A DNA stretch of 51,976 nucleotides from Clostridiales bacterium (GTDB taxonomy: Bacteria; Bacillota; Clostridia; Christensenellales; Aristaeellaceae). The translations under genes and the position numbers were made by a program. Location of the stretch: the NCBI GenBank assembly GCA_015056415.1, contig SVGJ01000013.1, positions 1-51,976 on the forward strand. The letters are read 5' to 3'. The notes under the pieces were generated by a model. That model worked only from the letters and a program-made list of their open reading frames with translations, made no database searches and was not told where the DNA came from. This document shows, piece by piece, positions 1 to 7,415 of the stretch. Within the stretch, counting starts at the first letter, position 1; the number at the start of each line of letters is the position of its first letter.

Positions 1-149
1 TTGGTTTCATCGGTTACTTGGAACGGATTGGAATCCCAGCACCAGTCACCATCAAGAAGCACACTATTTGATAAATTCATTTTAAGTTGCTGACAGACGG
101 CGGTTTTTCCAACTCCCATTGTTCCACCGACTATATATAAGTTTTTCAT
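1..149 (-). CDS. AT-rich P-loop nucleotide kinase, 5' part only (cut by window edge)
   Basis: Only the first 49 codons are in the window; the gene runs off the left edge. The start is the ATG at 149-147, preceded by an AGGTG ribosome binding site five bases upstream. The protein opens with a beta strand and a Walker A loop, GGTMGVGKT (residues 8-16), then an alpha helix and LLDGDWCW, the layout of small nucleotide or antibiotic-type kinases of the AAA_33/shikimate-kinase-like fold. The substrate cannot be told from this fragment. The DNA is strikingly AT-rich (ATA and AAA codons) compared with the GC-rich genes around it, which suggests horizontal acquisition. It shares its promoter module with the GrpB-like gene at 6665-7225. 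Confidence 0.75.
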   Translation of the reverse strand, partial: MKNLYIVGGTMGVGKTAVCQQLKMNLSNSVLLDGDWCWDSNPFQVTDET

Positions 150-154
150 ATACT

Positions 155-233
155 CACCTACAAATTCAAGTTTGTCGCTTTCATTCTATCACGCAGAACA
201 AGAAACAGCAAGCCTTGGCGGGCTTGCTGTTTC
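155..233. repeat. Copy 1 of promoter/hairpin module (other copy 7231-7310)
   Basis: A 38-bp core at 155-192 is repeated at 7231-7268 with a single mismatch. Upstream on the minus strand each copy carries a hairpin: here 202-214 pairs perfectly with 221-233 (13 bp, loop TTGGCG). The other copy has a different but equally paired stem, so the structure is conserved through compensatory change. Both copies sit directly in front of AT-rich minus-strand genes. Confidence 0.85.
183..211 (-). promoter_or_regulatory. Promoter of the AT-rich kinase
   Basis: Minus strand: -35 TTGCTG at 211-206, 17-bp spacer, -10 TAGAAT at 188-183. The -35 box lies inside the downstream arm of the 202-233 hairpin. Predicted transcription starts about 25-30 bases before the ATG. 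Confidence 0.6.
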
Positions 234-316
234 GGTATTTCTTTGGTGCAAAGTGAAGGATAACTCCTTCCTTTCCATCCTCCCAGCTGTGAGCAGGACC
301 TTTTTCATGGATGTAT

Positions 317-1228
317 TCATTTGCTCAGCCGTTCAAACAGATCGGCAAAGAGCGCATCGCGGTCGATGTGGTAAACATACCGGCACAGCGGGTTGGAGGG
401 GGCGGAGCCGTAGTGATGATCGTATTCCGGAATGGGGGTGGGGATCAGCCGGGAGCGCATGAAGCGCTCGCCCTCGTTCACCAGCCAGGCAACGGCGGTC
501 ACGTCCCACAGGACGCGGCTCCACACACGGCCCTCGGCATAAGTGTTCGCCTCGTCCACGGTGTTCTTCACCAGGAAATCACACAGCGCGTTTTTGCCAC
601 GCAGCCAGTGATCCAGCTCCGGCCCGCTGGTGCTGAAGACGTTCACCACGCCCATGCAGGGCAGCATTACCAGCGGTACGCCGCTTGAGAAGACCACCCG
701 GGCGGCGGCTACGTCCTGCATCATGTTGAATTCCTGCGTGTCCGGCCAGTCCAGCGCGTGTCCGCCCAGGAAGACCACCACCATGCGGTCGGCAATGGCG
801 GGCTCCATCAGCAGGGCGGAGGCCACGTTGGTGATGGCGCCCAGGGCTACCACATACAGCGGGCGCTCGGGGGAGTAGGCCATGGCGCGGCGGCACAGAT
901 CCTCGGCAGCGGGGGAGACGAAGGGCTCTTTTTCACTGGGCAGGTAACCGGCGGCACCACGGAAGCTGGGGGTGGCAGCCCCCAGCAGGTGCAGCAGCCG
1001 CTGGATCTCCTGATAGCTGTTCTCCATGCCGTTGGCGGGGGAGGTGGAGCGGTGGTTCAGGAAGGGCGCGGCGTAGACGGCCTGCACCCGCAGCCGCTCA
1101 GGGTTGCGCAGGGCATAGGAAATAGCGAACTGATCGTCGATCTCGTTATAGGTATCGCTGTCGATAACTACGTCAATGGGGCCGGAGGGGACTTGCAGCA
1201 TCTGCAGGCGTTGGGTATCTGTCAGCAT
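317..1228 (-). CDS. Nucleoside hydrolase (inosine/uridine-preferring family)
   Basis: A 303-aa protein, the usual length for the family, which cleaves the N-glycosidic bond of ribonucleosides to base plus ribose in the cytoplasm for purine and pyrimidine salvage. The calcium-binding motif near the N-terminus is the DSDTYNEIDDQFA variant (residues 23-34), which has two more residues between the aspartates than the classical DxDPxxDD form but is common in the family. VALGAITNVASAL and FNMMQDVAAA follow at the expected places, and LWDVTAVAWL near the C-terminus supplies the last metal-binding Asp. The start is the ATG at 1228, with AGGAGG just upstream. It lies 12 bases after trpB and is probably co-transcribed with it. 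Substrate preference cannot be read from sequence. Confidence 0.88.
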   Translation of the reverse strand: MLTDTQRLQMLQVPSGPIDVVIDSDTYNEIDDQFAISYALRNPERLRVQAVYAAPFLNHRSTSPANGMENSYQEIQRLLHLLGAATPSFRGAAGYLPSEKEPFVSPAAEDLCRRAMAYSPERPLYVVALGAITNVASALLMEPAIADRMVVVFLGGHALDWPDTQEFNMMQDVAAARVVFSSGVPLVMLPCMGVVNVFSTSGPELDHWLRGKNALCDFLVKNTVDEANTYAEGRVWSRVLWDVTAVAWLVNEGERFMRSRLIPTPIPEYDHHYGSAPSNPLCRYVYHIDRDALFADLFERLSK

Positions 1229-1240
1229 GGTGGCCTCCTC

Positions 1241-2458
1241 TTACTTGATGAACTGCTCGCCGTAGCCGTAGTGTTCCACCACGTAGTCGACGTCCTTGTC
1301 GCCGCGGCCGGAGAGGGTGGCCAGAATGGCGCCGCGCTTCATTTCCCTGGCCTTGCGCATGGCGAAGGCAACGGCGTGGGAGCTCTCCAGGGCGGGGATG
1401 ATGCCCTCGCAGCGGCTCAGAGCGAAGAAGGCTTCCACAGCCTCCTCGTCGGAGACGGTCTCGTACTTCACGCGGCCCAGATCATGCAGGAAGGCGTGCT
1501 CGGGGCCCACGGAGGGATAGTCCAGGCCGGAGGCGATGGAGTATACGGGGGCGGGATCGCCGTTTTCGTCCTTGAGCATGATGCTATTGAAGCCGTGCAT
1601 TACGCCGGGGGTGCCGTGCTTCATGGAGGCGGCATGGTCGCCCAGGTTGTCGCCACGGCCCAGGGGCTCGATGCCGTAGAGCTCGGAGGTGGAATCCAGG
1701 AAGGGCACAAAGGTACCGATGGAGTTGCTGCCGCCGCCCACGCAGGCGCAGACAGCATCGGGCTCCAGGCCGGTCATTTCCTTGAACTGCTCCCGCATTT
1801 CACTGCCGACGACCATCTGGAAATCGCGCACCATCTGGGGGAATGGATGCGGGCCCAGGGCGGAGCCGATGCAGTAGATGGCGTCCTTGTATTCGCGGGC
1901 ATAGGCGTCGAAGGCGGAGTCAACGGCTTCCTTCAGGGTCTTCAGGCCGTGGGTGACGGGAACGACCTTCGCGCCGAGGATCTTCATGCGGGTCACATTG
2001 GGGGCCTGCTTGGCGATGTCCACTTCGCCCATGTGGATCTCACACTCAAGGCCAAAGAAAGCCGCGGCCGTGGCCAGAGCCACGCCATGCTGGCCGGCGC
2101 CGGTCTCGGCAATGAGCTTCTTCTTGCCCATGTACTTGGCCAGGAGACCTTCGCCCATGCAGTGGTTCAGCTTGTGGGCGCCGGTATGATTCAGGTCTTC
2201 GCGCTTGACGTAGATCTGTGCGCCGCCCACCATACGGGAGAGACGCTCGCAATGGTACACGGGCGTAGGACGACCCTGAAAATCCTTGCGGATGCGGCGC
2301 AGCTCGTTGATGAACTGGGCGCTGTGGCAGATGGTCTGATAGGCGTCGGTGATCTCGGCAAAGGCTGCCTTGAGCTCATCGGCCAGCACAGCGCCGCCGT
2401 ACTCGCCGAACTTGCCGTTTTCATCGGGATAATAGCGCAGATAGGTACGATAATCCAT
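1241..2458 (-). CDS. trpB: Tryptophan synthase beta chain, stand-alone
   Basis: A 405-aa PLP enzyme that condenses indole with L-serine to give tryptophan. [15 protein letters not shown] contains the PLP-binding lysine (K96); ETGAGQHG carries the catalytic glutamate (E118); GGGSNSIG is the phosphate-binding loop; and [12 protein letters not shown] is the characteristic late motif. It resembles the classical TrpB1 type that pairs with an alpha subunit, yet no trpA, trpC or other trp gene is nearby. It may act with a distant TrpA or salvage free indole. The next gene on the strand is a nucleoside hydrolase 12 bases away. The ATG at 2458 has an AGGAGG-type site and a TATAAT -10 box about 40 bases upstream. 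Confidence 0.95.
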   Translation of the reverse strand: MDYRTYLRYYPDENGKFGEYGGAVLADELKAAFAEITDAYQTICHSAQFINELRRIRKDFQGRPTPVYHCERLSRMVGGAQIYVKREDLNHTGAHKLNHCMGEGLLAKYMGKKKLIAETGAGQHGVALATAAAFFGLECEIHMGEVDIAKQAPNVTRMKILGAKVVPVTHGLKTLKEAVDSAFDAYAREYKDAIYCIGSALGPHPFPQMVRDFQMVVGSEMREQFKEMTGLEPDAVCACVGGGSNSIGTFVPFLDSTSELYGIEPLGRGDNLGDHAASMKHGTPGVMHGFNSIMLKDENGDPAPVYSIASGLDYPSVGPEHAFLHDLGRVKYETVSDEEAVEAFFALSRCEGIIPALESSHAVAFAMRKAREMKRGAILATLSGRGDKDVDYVVEHYGYGEQFIK

Positions 2459-2496
2459 GGGGGCCGCCTCCTGTTGTATGAAACAAGTTTTTCCTT

Positions 2497-2505
2497 ATTA
2501 TAGCA
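2497..2505 (-). promoter_or_regulatory. Extended -10 promoter of trpB
   Basis: Minus strand TGCTATAAT (2505-2497), an extended -10 element. The -35 region is not a good consensus match because it lies in the 2505-2537 hairpin. Confidence 0.55.
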
Positions 2506-2537
2506 CACGCACGGCCTTGCGAAAAGACCGCGCGTGT
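2505..2537. other. Hairpin between DUF6171-like gene and trpB
   Basis: ACACGCACGG (2505-2514) pairs with CCGCGCGTGT (2528-2537), 10 bp with one wobble. It lies just after the stop of the upstream minus-strand operon and abuts the trpB -10 box. It has no clean T-run on the minus strand, so it may be a weak terminator or an operator. Confidence 0.5.
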
Positions 2538-2543
2538 ATTTTC

Positions 2544-2816
2544 TTATGATTCTTTTTCGGCAGTCCAGCGGGCAGGTGTATCGGGGCAGGCAAGGCCTCG
2601 CTTGGCGGCCCGGGCCTCCACGTAGCAGCCGCAGCGGGCGCAGGTGCCGTTGAGCAGGGCTTCGCAGCCTTCGCACAGGGCGAGCCGGCGGCGGTAGATA
2701 GCATCGGGGACGCGGCTTTCTTCCGGCAGGGTGGCGATGTACTCGGCCACCAGCCGGGCCATGTCCTCCTGACCGCTGGCCATCAGCAGACAGCGGCAGG
2801 GGCGTTGCTCAGCCAT
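2544..2816 (-). CDS. Small cysteine-rich protein, DUF6171-like
   Basis: A 90-aa protein with a compact metal-binding look: LCEGCEALLNGTCARCGCYVEARA (residues 47-70) followed by CPD, five cysteines spaced like a small zinc ribbon, then a short tail. This pattern matches uncharacterised clostridial proteins of the DUF6171 kind; that match is from memory of the family, not a search. No catalytic motif is seen. The ATG at 2816 overlaps the end of gluQ by eight bases, so translation is probably coupled, making it the last gene of a four-gene operon (peptidase, membrane protein, gluQ, this gene). Its role is unknown. Confidence 0.75.
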   Translation of the reverse strand: MAEQRPCRCLLMASGQEDMARLVAEYIATLPEESRVPDAIYRRRLALCEGCEALLNGTCARCGCYVEARAAKRGLACPDTPARWTAEKES

Positions 2817-3732
2817 GAACAGCCTCCATTTCCGGCAGACGGACGTCGGCCTGCTTCACCTTGTCCCATTGGAACAGCGGGATGAGCTGCTCCAGGGTCA
2901 TGGGGCGGTTTTCTTCGATGACGCCGGCGCTGTGGGCCAGCATACCCAGGATCTGCGCGGGGGTAAAGCGGCGGCTCAGGGCGGAAAGGTCAAGATCCTT
3001 GTCCCGCTTGGCCAGACGGCGGCCCTGGCTGTCCATCAGCAGGGGAATGTGCACATACTCCGGTACAGGGAAGCCCAGCATTTCAAGCAGGAAAATCTGA
3101 CGGGGCGTAGCGGAGAGGATATCCCGGCCCCGCACCACCTGATCCACGCCGGAAAGAGCGTCGTCCACCACCACGGCCAGCTGGTAGCCAAAGAGCCCGT
3201 CGGAGCGGCGGAGGATGAAATCCCCGCAGTCACGGGCGAGATTTTCACGCTGCGCACCGAACAGCCCATCGGTGAAGGTGATCTCCGCATCCGGCACCCG
3301 CAGGCGCAGGGCAGGGGAGCGGGTCTGGGACAGGCGGGCGATATCCTCGCCGGACAGGCTGGCGCAGGCGCGGTTATAGACCACCTGGGTGTCGCCCAGG
3401 TTGGGGGCCTGCGAGGCCATCAGCTGCGCCCGGGTGCAGAAGCAGGGATAGATCAGCCCCTGCTTTGTCAATTCCTCCAGGTAATGCTGGTAGATATGGC
3501 CGCGCTCACTCTGCCACAGGGGTTCCTCATCCCAGGTGAAGCCCAGCCACTGCAGGTCTTCAATGCATTGCAGTGAAAGTCTGCGCGGGCAGCGGGGAAG
3601 GTCGATATCCTCGATGCGTAAAAGGAACCTGCCGCCCTGACTGCGGGCCGAAAGATAGGCCAGCATGGCGCACAGAAGGTTCCCAAGGTGCAGCCGTCCG
3701 CTGGGCGTGGGGGCGAAGCGGCCGGTGATCAC
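2809..3732 (-). CDS. gluQ: Glutamyl-Q tRNA(Asp) synthetase
   Basis: A 307-aa class I synthetase-like enzyme that attaches glutamate to the queuosine at position 34 of tRNA-Asp. It has only the catalytic half of a glutamyl-tRNA synthetase: FAPTPSGRLHLGN at residues 6-18 is the HIGH motif, and RRLAKRDKD near residue 240 stands for KMSKS. There is no anticodon-binding domain, which separates it from GltX (about 480 aa). The zinc site of the GluQ/YadB family is present as C97, C99, Y119 and C123. The start is GTG at 3732, overlapping the previous stop as GTGA. Queuosine modification of tRNA elsewhere in the genome is implied. Confidence 0.93.
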   Translation of the reverse strand: MITGRFAPTPSGRLHLGNLLCAMLAYLSARSQGGRFLLRIEDIDLPRCPRRLSLQCIEDLQWLGFTWDEEPLWQSERGHIYQHYLEELTKQGLIYPCFCTRAQLMASQAPNLGDTQVVYNRACASLSGEDIARLSQTRSPALRLRVPDAEITFTDGLFGAQRENLARDCGDFILRRSDGLFGYQLAVVVDDALSGVDQVVRGRDILSATPRQIFLLEMLGFPVPEYVHIPLLMDSQGRRLAKRDKDLDLSALSRRFTPAQILGMLAHSAGVIEENRPMTLEQLIPLFQWDKVKQADVRLPEMEAVHG

Positions 3733-3950
3733 TTGTCCGACTCCTTGCTGTGCTCGGCAGCCCTGTTCTGCAGCCAGTTGATCAGCAGCGCGGTGAGCCC
3801 CAGCAGCAGGAAGACGGTCATCTGGCCATAGACCCAGGCACGCTGGGCCTGAAGCTGGCCGGCGATGGTCAGGATGATCACCGCCACAACAAACACGGCG
3901 GCGCTGATGAGCGCCAGAATGGCAAGAACGCGTTTGATCTTATCAATCAT
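3729..3950 (-). CDS. Small two-helix membrane protein
   Basis: A 73-aa protein with two hydrophobic helices, about residues 8-30 and 41-60, and a charged C-terminal tail (NRAAEHSKESDK). No family is recognised. It overlaps the peptidase upstream by eight bases (ATGATTGA) and gluQ downstream by four (GTGA), so it is certainly part of this operon even though it is short. It might be a membrane partner of the peptidase, but nothing in the sequence shows that. Confidence 0.75.
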   Translation of the reverse strand: MIDKIKRVLAILALISAAVFVVAVIILTIAGQLQAQRAWVYGQMTVFLLLGLTALLINWLQNRAAEHSKESDK

Positions 3951-5220
3951 GCTTAGGCTCCTTCTTGAAGAGATATTCGTCCACCTTGTCCCTGATCTCC
4001 TGGGCGATCTTCCTCTCGATGGGGAAGGAAGCTGCGCCGTCCACCCGCTGGGCCAGGTGCAGGGCTTGCTGCAGGGTGATGTTCAGGGACTTTTCGTCCA
4101 GATAGTTGCTCCTGAGGTTGTCGCGGCGGTCGTGGATGTAGCCTGCGCCGGCGGTGCCGAAGCGGCACAGGTTCACGGCGGGCACACCCTTATCGGCAAA
4201 GGGGATACAATCGCTGGAATAGATGTCCAGCTTGGTCTGGCAGGGAATGCCGATCTCCTTCATCAGGGCGTCCACATAGCCTACGGCGGCCTCGGTGGCC
4301 AGCACGGGGGCAGCGTTCTGACCCAGGGTAGCTGCGGCCACGTCCACATTGACCATCAGCACATGCTTGTCCAGTTCAGCCTCGTGGGTGGCGGTCCATG
4401 CCTTGGAGCCCAGCAGCCCCTGCTCCTCGGAGCCGTACCAGTTGAACTTCATGGTGCGCCGGGGCTTGTGGGCGGCGAAGTAACGCAGCAGCTCCATGAT
4501 GATCACGCTGCCGGACATATTGTCATACACGCCGGTGGAGAAGTACACGCTGTCGTAATGCGCGCCGAAGGAGATGATCTCCCCGGGCTTCTGAGAGCCC
4601 TCGATCACGGCGCAGACATTCTGGCTGGTGCTGTCGTAATTCTCGGCGGCGAGCTCGATGTGCATTTCCTTTGCGCCCCGCCGGACGATCTCGGCTGCGT
4701 CGGCGGCGCGAAGGTTCAGGGCCACGGCGTCGCCGAAGGGCTCTGTCATGGTTTCGCGGAGCTTGCGGATATCGCAGTCCGTTTCGCTCAGCCGGTCGAT
4801 GGTGGAGCCGGAGAAGGTCAGGATCGCGGCGGCGCCGGCCTTCTGCAGCTTTTCGTAATCACCGCGGCGCAGGCGGCCATTGATCAGCACGGCCTTGCCC
4901 TTCACCTGCTCCAGGTGTACGGGCAGCAGGTTTTCGGCATAGAAGAAGGGTAGATCCACGCCGCCCTCGGGGGTGGAGGCGGCCCGCTCGTAGCCAGTGA
5001 CCTGGTATTCCTTCACATAGGGCTTGGTGACCACCAGCCGGGCGTGGTGGACCTTGCCGCACTTGACGGTGAATTCCTCGATATGGGCCTGAACGCCGGC
5101 GGACTGGGCCTCAGCCAGCAGGCGCTGGGCTGCCTGCTTTTCAGCCGCGGAGCAGCTGACTCGCTCGTAGGCGAGCTCCTTGAGAAGCGAATAGGCGCGG
5201 TGCGCGGATACATTCATCAT
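3943..5220 (-). CDS. M28-family zinc aminopeptidase with PA-like insert
   Basis: A 425-aa metallopeptidase. The dinuclear zinc site is visible: H221 and D223 (GAHYDS), bridging D233 (YDNMSG), E265/E266 (GSEEQG), D293 (NVDV) and H363 (YIHD). Residues about 85-200 form a PA-like region between the N-terminal segment and the catalytic domain. No signal peptide is present, so it is probably cytoplasmic. An upstream in-frame extension to 5409 exists, but AGGAGG lies five bases before the ATG at 5220 (a second ATG follows at once), and the extension runs through the promoter, so 5220 is chosen. It heads the operon with the small membrane protein, gluQ and the DUF6171-like gene. The exact peptide substrate is unknown. 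Confidence 0.9.
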   Translation of the reverse strand: MMNVSAHRAYSLLKELAYERVSCSAAEKQAAQRLLAEAQSAGVQAHIEEFTVKCGKVHHARLVVTKPYVKEYQVTGYERAASTPEGGVDLPFFYAENLLPVHLEQVKGKAVLINGRLRRGDYEKLQKAGAAAILTFSGSTIDRLSETDCDIRKLRETMTEPFGDAVALNLRAADAAEIVRRGAKEMHIELAAENYDSTSQNVCAVIEGSQKPGEIISFGAHYDSVYFSTGVYDNMSGSVIIMELLRYFAAHKPRRTMKFNWYGSEEQGLLGSKAWTATHEAELDKHVLMVNVDVAAATLGQNAAPVLATEAAVGYVDALMKEIGIPCQTKLDIYSSDCIPFADKGVPAVNLCRFGTAGAGYIHDRRDNLRSNYLDEKSLNITLQQALHLAQRVDGAASFPIERKIAQEIRDKVDEYLFKKEPKHD

Positions 5221-5247
5221 GTTGACCTCCTGGTATATGTTGCTCCT

Positions 5248-5276
5248 ATTATACCACACCTGCACGCCGCCGTCAC
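5248..5276 (-). promoter_or_regulatory. Promoter of peptidase-gluQ operon
   Basis: Minus strand: -35 GTGACG (5276-5271), 17-bp spacer, -10 TATAAT (5253-5248). Confidence 0.6.
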
Positions 5277-5279
5277 CTG

Positions 5280-5308
5280 TTGCGTGAAAAACTCTGTTGT
5301 GATATGAT
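5280..5308 (+). promoter_or_regulatory. Promoter of radical SAM gene
   Basis: Plus strand: -35 TTGCGT (5280-5285), 17-bp spacer, -10 TATGAT (5303-5308), about 28 bases before the start codon. It is divergent from the peptidase promoter. Confidence 0.6.
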
Positions 5309-5335
5309 GATTGCGTTAAGATGGGAGGAATACCG

Positions 5336-6460
5336 ATGTATATTTCCAAGAAGGATGCCCTGGCCTGGTTTGAGTTTTTCGCTGCGCTGCCGGAGGAGGA
5401 GGGCCTCATGCCCCGCCAGCAGGAGATCGCTTATGCGGTGCTGGCGCAGATCGAGCGGGCGGTGGAGCATCGCCGCGAGGCCATGAAGCAGGAGATTCCC
5501 GGCCTCAAATCCCTGCAGGGGCGCACCTTCTATGTGGGCGATGATGAGAGATTCCCCGGCGGGTGCCGCTCCTGCCTGCTGGGCACGGGGCTGAGCGCCA
5601 TCCGCAAGACCAACAAGTGCAATATCCAGTGCCCCTTCTGTTATAATTACGGCGAGCTGCATTGTCAGCCGCCCATTGGCGACGGACTGTGGGAGATCGG
5701 CGGGACGAAGTTCTACGAGGAGGATCTCGAACTGCTTTTGAGCATCCATCAGAAACCCACGGGCATCGCCTATGTGTATCTGGAGCCCTTCATGGAGATC
5801 GAAAAGTATTACGGTGTGATCCGTAAATTCCATGAGGCGGGCATCCACCAGCATATGTATACCAACGGCACCCTCTGCACGGAGGAGAACCTCCGCGCCC
5901 TGGGCGAAGCCGGGCTGGACGAGCTGCGGTTCAACCTGGGCGCGACGAACTGCGCCGACAAGGTGATCGACAGCATCGCCCTGGCGAAGAAGTACATCAG
6001 AAAGGTGGGCGTCGAAACACCCATGACGCCGGATTTCTTCGAGGGCTTCCAGCAGAAGAAGGAGAAGATCCTTGCCACCGGGCTGGACTTCATCAACTGC
6101 GCCGAATTGCACCTGAACCCCAACAATATCGGCAATTATGAGGGCGAGCCCATGTACATGACCCGGCTGGGGTACCTTTCCCCTATCTGGAGCCGCGACC
6201 TGACGCTGCGCCTCATGAAGCAGGCGGCGGAGGAGGGCTGGCCCATTGCCGTGCACGACTGCTGCAACCGCACCAAGTTCGCCCGTGACCTGAACCTGAA
6301 AGGCAAGGAGGGCGGCTGGTTCGGCCAGAGCAGCTACGGTAGCGAATTTGATACCCTGCCCTGGTGGGCCTTCCTGCCCACGCTGTATGACGAGGCGTTC
6401 ACCTTCGTGAGGGAAGAGGAACTCCCTGATGGCTACAGGCCCGGGCAGCTGGTGTTCTGA
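5336..6460 (+). CDS. Radical SAM enzyme of unknown substrate
   Basis: A 374-aa protein with the canonical cluster motif CNIQCPFC (C95, C99, C102; CX3CX2C) that binds the 4Fe-4S cluster used to cleave S-adenosylmethionine. A CxxC pair (C77, C80 in GGCRSC) precedes it, and further cysteines follow (C110, and DCCNRT near residue 311). MYTNGTL and DELRFNLGA fit the radical SAM barrel. The ATG at 5336 follows GGGAGGA; an in-frame ATG at 5321 overlaps that ribosome binding site and is rejected. It stands alone, divergent from the peptidase operon. It could act on a peptide, a tRNA or another enzyme; nothing adjacent points to a substrate. No twitch or SPASM domain was clearly seen. Confidence 0.88.
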   Translation: MYISKKDALAWFEFFAALPEEEGLMPRQQEIAYAVLAQIERAVEHRREAMKQEIPGLKSLQGRTFYVGDDERFPGGCRSCLLGTGLSAIRKTNKCNIQCPFCYNYGELHCQPPIGDGLWEIGGTKFYEEDLELLLSIHQKPTGIAYVYLEPFMEIEKYYGVIRKFHEAGIHQHMYTNGTLCTEENLRALGEAGLDELRFNLGATNCADKVIDSIALAKKYIRKVGVETPMTPDFFEGFQQKKEKILATGLDFINCAELHLNPNNIGNYEGEPMYMTRLGYLSPIWSRDLTLRLMKQAAEEGWPIAVHDCCNRTKFARDLNLKGKEGGWFGQSSYGSEFDTLPWWAFLPTLYDEAFTFVREEELPDGYRPGQLVF

Positions 6461-6523
6461 TGTATAAAAAGAGGCTCCGCGATGGCGGGGGAATTCTTAA
6501 GGAACAATTTATCCGGCAACAAA

Positions 6524-6556
6524 CAAACGAGCATCCGGCGTTCGGATGCTCGTTTG
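6524..6556. terminator. Bidirectional-looking hairpin between convergent genes
   Basis: A 14-bp perfect stem (6524-6537 with 6543-6556, loop GCGTT) lies between the radical SAM gene and the convergent GrpB-like gene. The T-rich side (TTTGTTG) is on the minus strand. The rest of 6461-6664 holds nothing else convincing. Confidence 0.65.
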
Positions 6557-6664
6557 CTTATGTGAGTGTACAAACGCAATGCACCGGAATGGTGCGTATA
6601 ATTGCGCCCTCCCTGAATTTACGGGAGAATGAGTTTTGCGTCTGCCCGGCAAATTGGAGAGTTG

Positions 6665-7225
6665 TCAGTATCTGTTACCATACTTCTTTTTTGCTTGGGT
6701 GGTATATTTCTTCACCACCTCCGTTTTTGCGTTTGTATAAGCGTCTCGGTTATGTTCGTATTCTTTCCATAACGAGAGTTTCAGTTTTTCATATTCTTTC
6801 GCCGTCTCAGGAAATTCAATCAGAAAATCTCTGAAATACAGTTCATCGTTATCACCTGCATATCTCAAATGCAAATGGAACACCCGTTCAGCAAATCCAT
6901 GCTCTGTATATCCTTTATTAAATGACAATCTATTCTCACTTTGCGACATACAGATATAGCCGGCATTGATAATCGAGGCTTTATAATCGAGCAGATGGCT
7001 TTCCTTTGGAATTTCCACAAGAATATCTACTATGGGCTTTGCCCAAATAGATGGAATGGCTGTACTTCCAATATGACTTATTCCTGCTGTTGCAGGAAGA
7101 GCCTTTCTCAATATACCTTCTTCCTCGGAATACCATCTTTGCCAACAGAGCTGATGCTCAGTCAGATATATAGGGAATAACTGCCACAGCTCTTCCAAAG
7201 TCATTTCTGATAATTTCTTTCCCAT
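6665..7225 (-). CDS. GrpB-family (UPF0157) protein, AT-rich
   Basis: A 186-aa protein of the GrpB family, which adopts a nucleotidyltransferase-like fold. The diagnostic segment is ISHIGSTAIPSIWAKPIVDI (about residues 49-68), with FHLHLRY later, both typical of the family. Function is unproven in general; members sit near coenzyme A kinase or resistance-type genes. GC content is much lower than in the neighbours, suggesting acquisition. The ATG at 7225 is preferred over the GTG at 7231 because AGGTG then sits five bases upstream, the same geometry as at the AT-rich kinase gene (1-149), with which it shares a 38-bp leader and promoter. Confidence 0.9.
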   Translation of the reverse strand: MGKKLSEMTLEELWQLFPIYLTEHQLCWQRWYSEEEGILRKALPATAGISHIGSTAIPSIWAKPIVDILVEIPKESHLLDYKASIINAGYICMSQSENRLSFNKGYTEHGFAERVFHLHLRYAGDNDELYFRDFLIEFPETAKEYEKLKLSLWKEYEHNRDAYTNAKTEVVKKYTTQAKKKYGNRY

Positions 7226-7230
7226 ACGCA

Positions 7231-7310
7231 CACCTGCAAATTCAAGTTTGTCGCTTTCATTCTATCACAGCAGTACAAGAAACCGCAAGCCTTGCTTAGC
7301 TTGCGGCTTC
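7231..7310. repeat. Copy 2 of promoter/hairpin module
   Basis: The core at 7231-7268 matches 155-192 at 37 of 38 positions. The hairpin arms are 7279-7290 and 7299-7310 (12 bp with one wobble); relative to copy 1 the stem sequence differs but pairing is kept. Confidence 0.85.
7259..7288 (-). promoter_or_regulatory. Promoter of GrpB-like gene
   Basis: Minus strand: -35 TTGCGG (7288-7283), 18-bp spacer, -10 TAGAAT (7264-7259). The -35 box is embedded in the hairpin stem, as in copy 1. Confidence 0.55.
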
Positions 7311-7350
7311 GGGTTGTTCTGATGTTTCGCCACAAATCAGCTACAGACAT

Positions 7351-7383
7351 GATGAAAGGAAGGACGATTCCTTCCTTTTCATC
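7351..7383 (-). terminator. Terminator of ABC exporter operon
   Basis: Arms 7351-7364 and 7369-7383 pair with one bulge around the loop CGAT, 33 bases past the stop of the ABC exporter gene. Confidence 0.65.
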
Positions 7384-7415
7384 ACGCTTCCTGGCGGAGC
7401 CTCTTTTTGTGTGGC

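Noticed and set aside
158-184. Eight-codon leader ORF (MKATNLNL) in the first promoter module
   Set aside because: Its ATG overlaps the -10 box, so it lies at or before the transcription start; the second copy lacks the stop codon.
758-2503. 581-aa plus-strand ORF opposite trpB
   Set aside because: Antisense shadow of GC-rich coding sequence; repetitive Gly/His/Val/Ala composition and no family motif.
6460-6834. 124-aa plus-strand ORF after the radical SAM gene
   Set aside because: It crosses a strong hairpin, has no ribosome binding site and overlaps the GrpB-like gene on the other strand.
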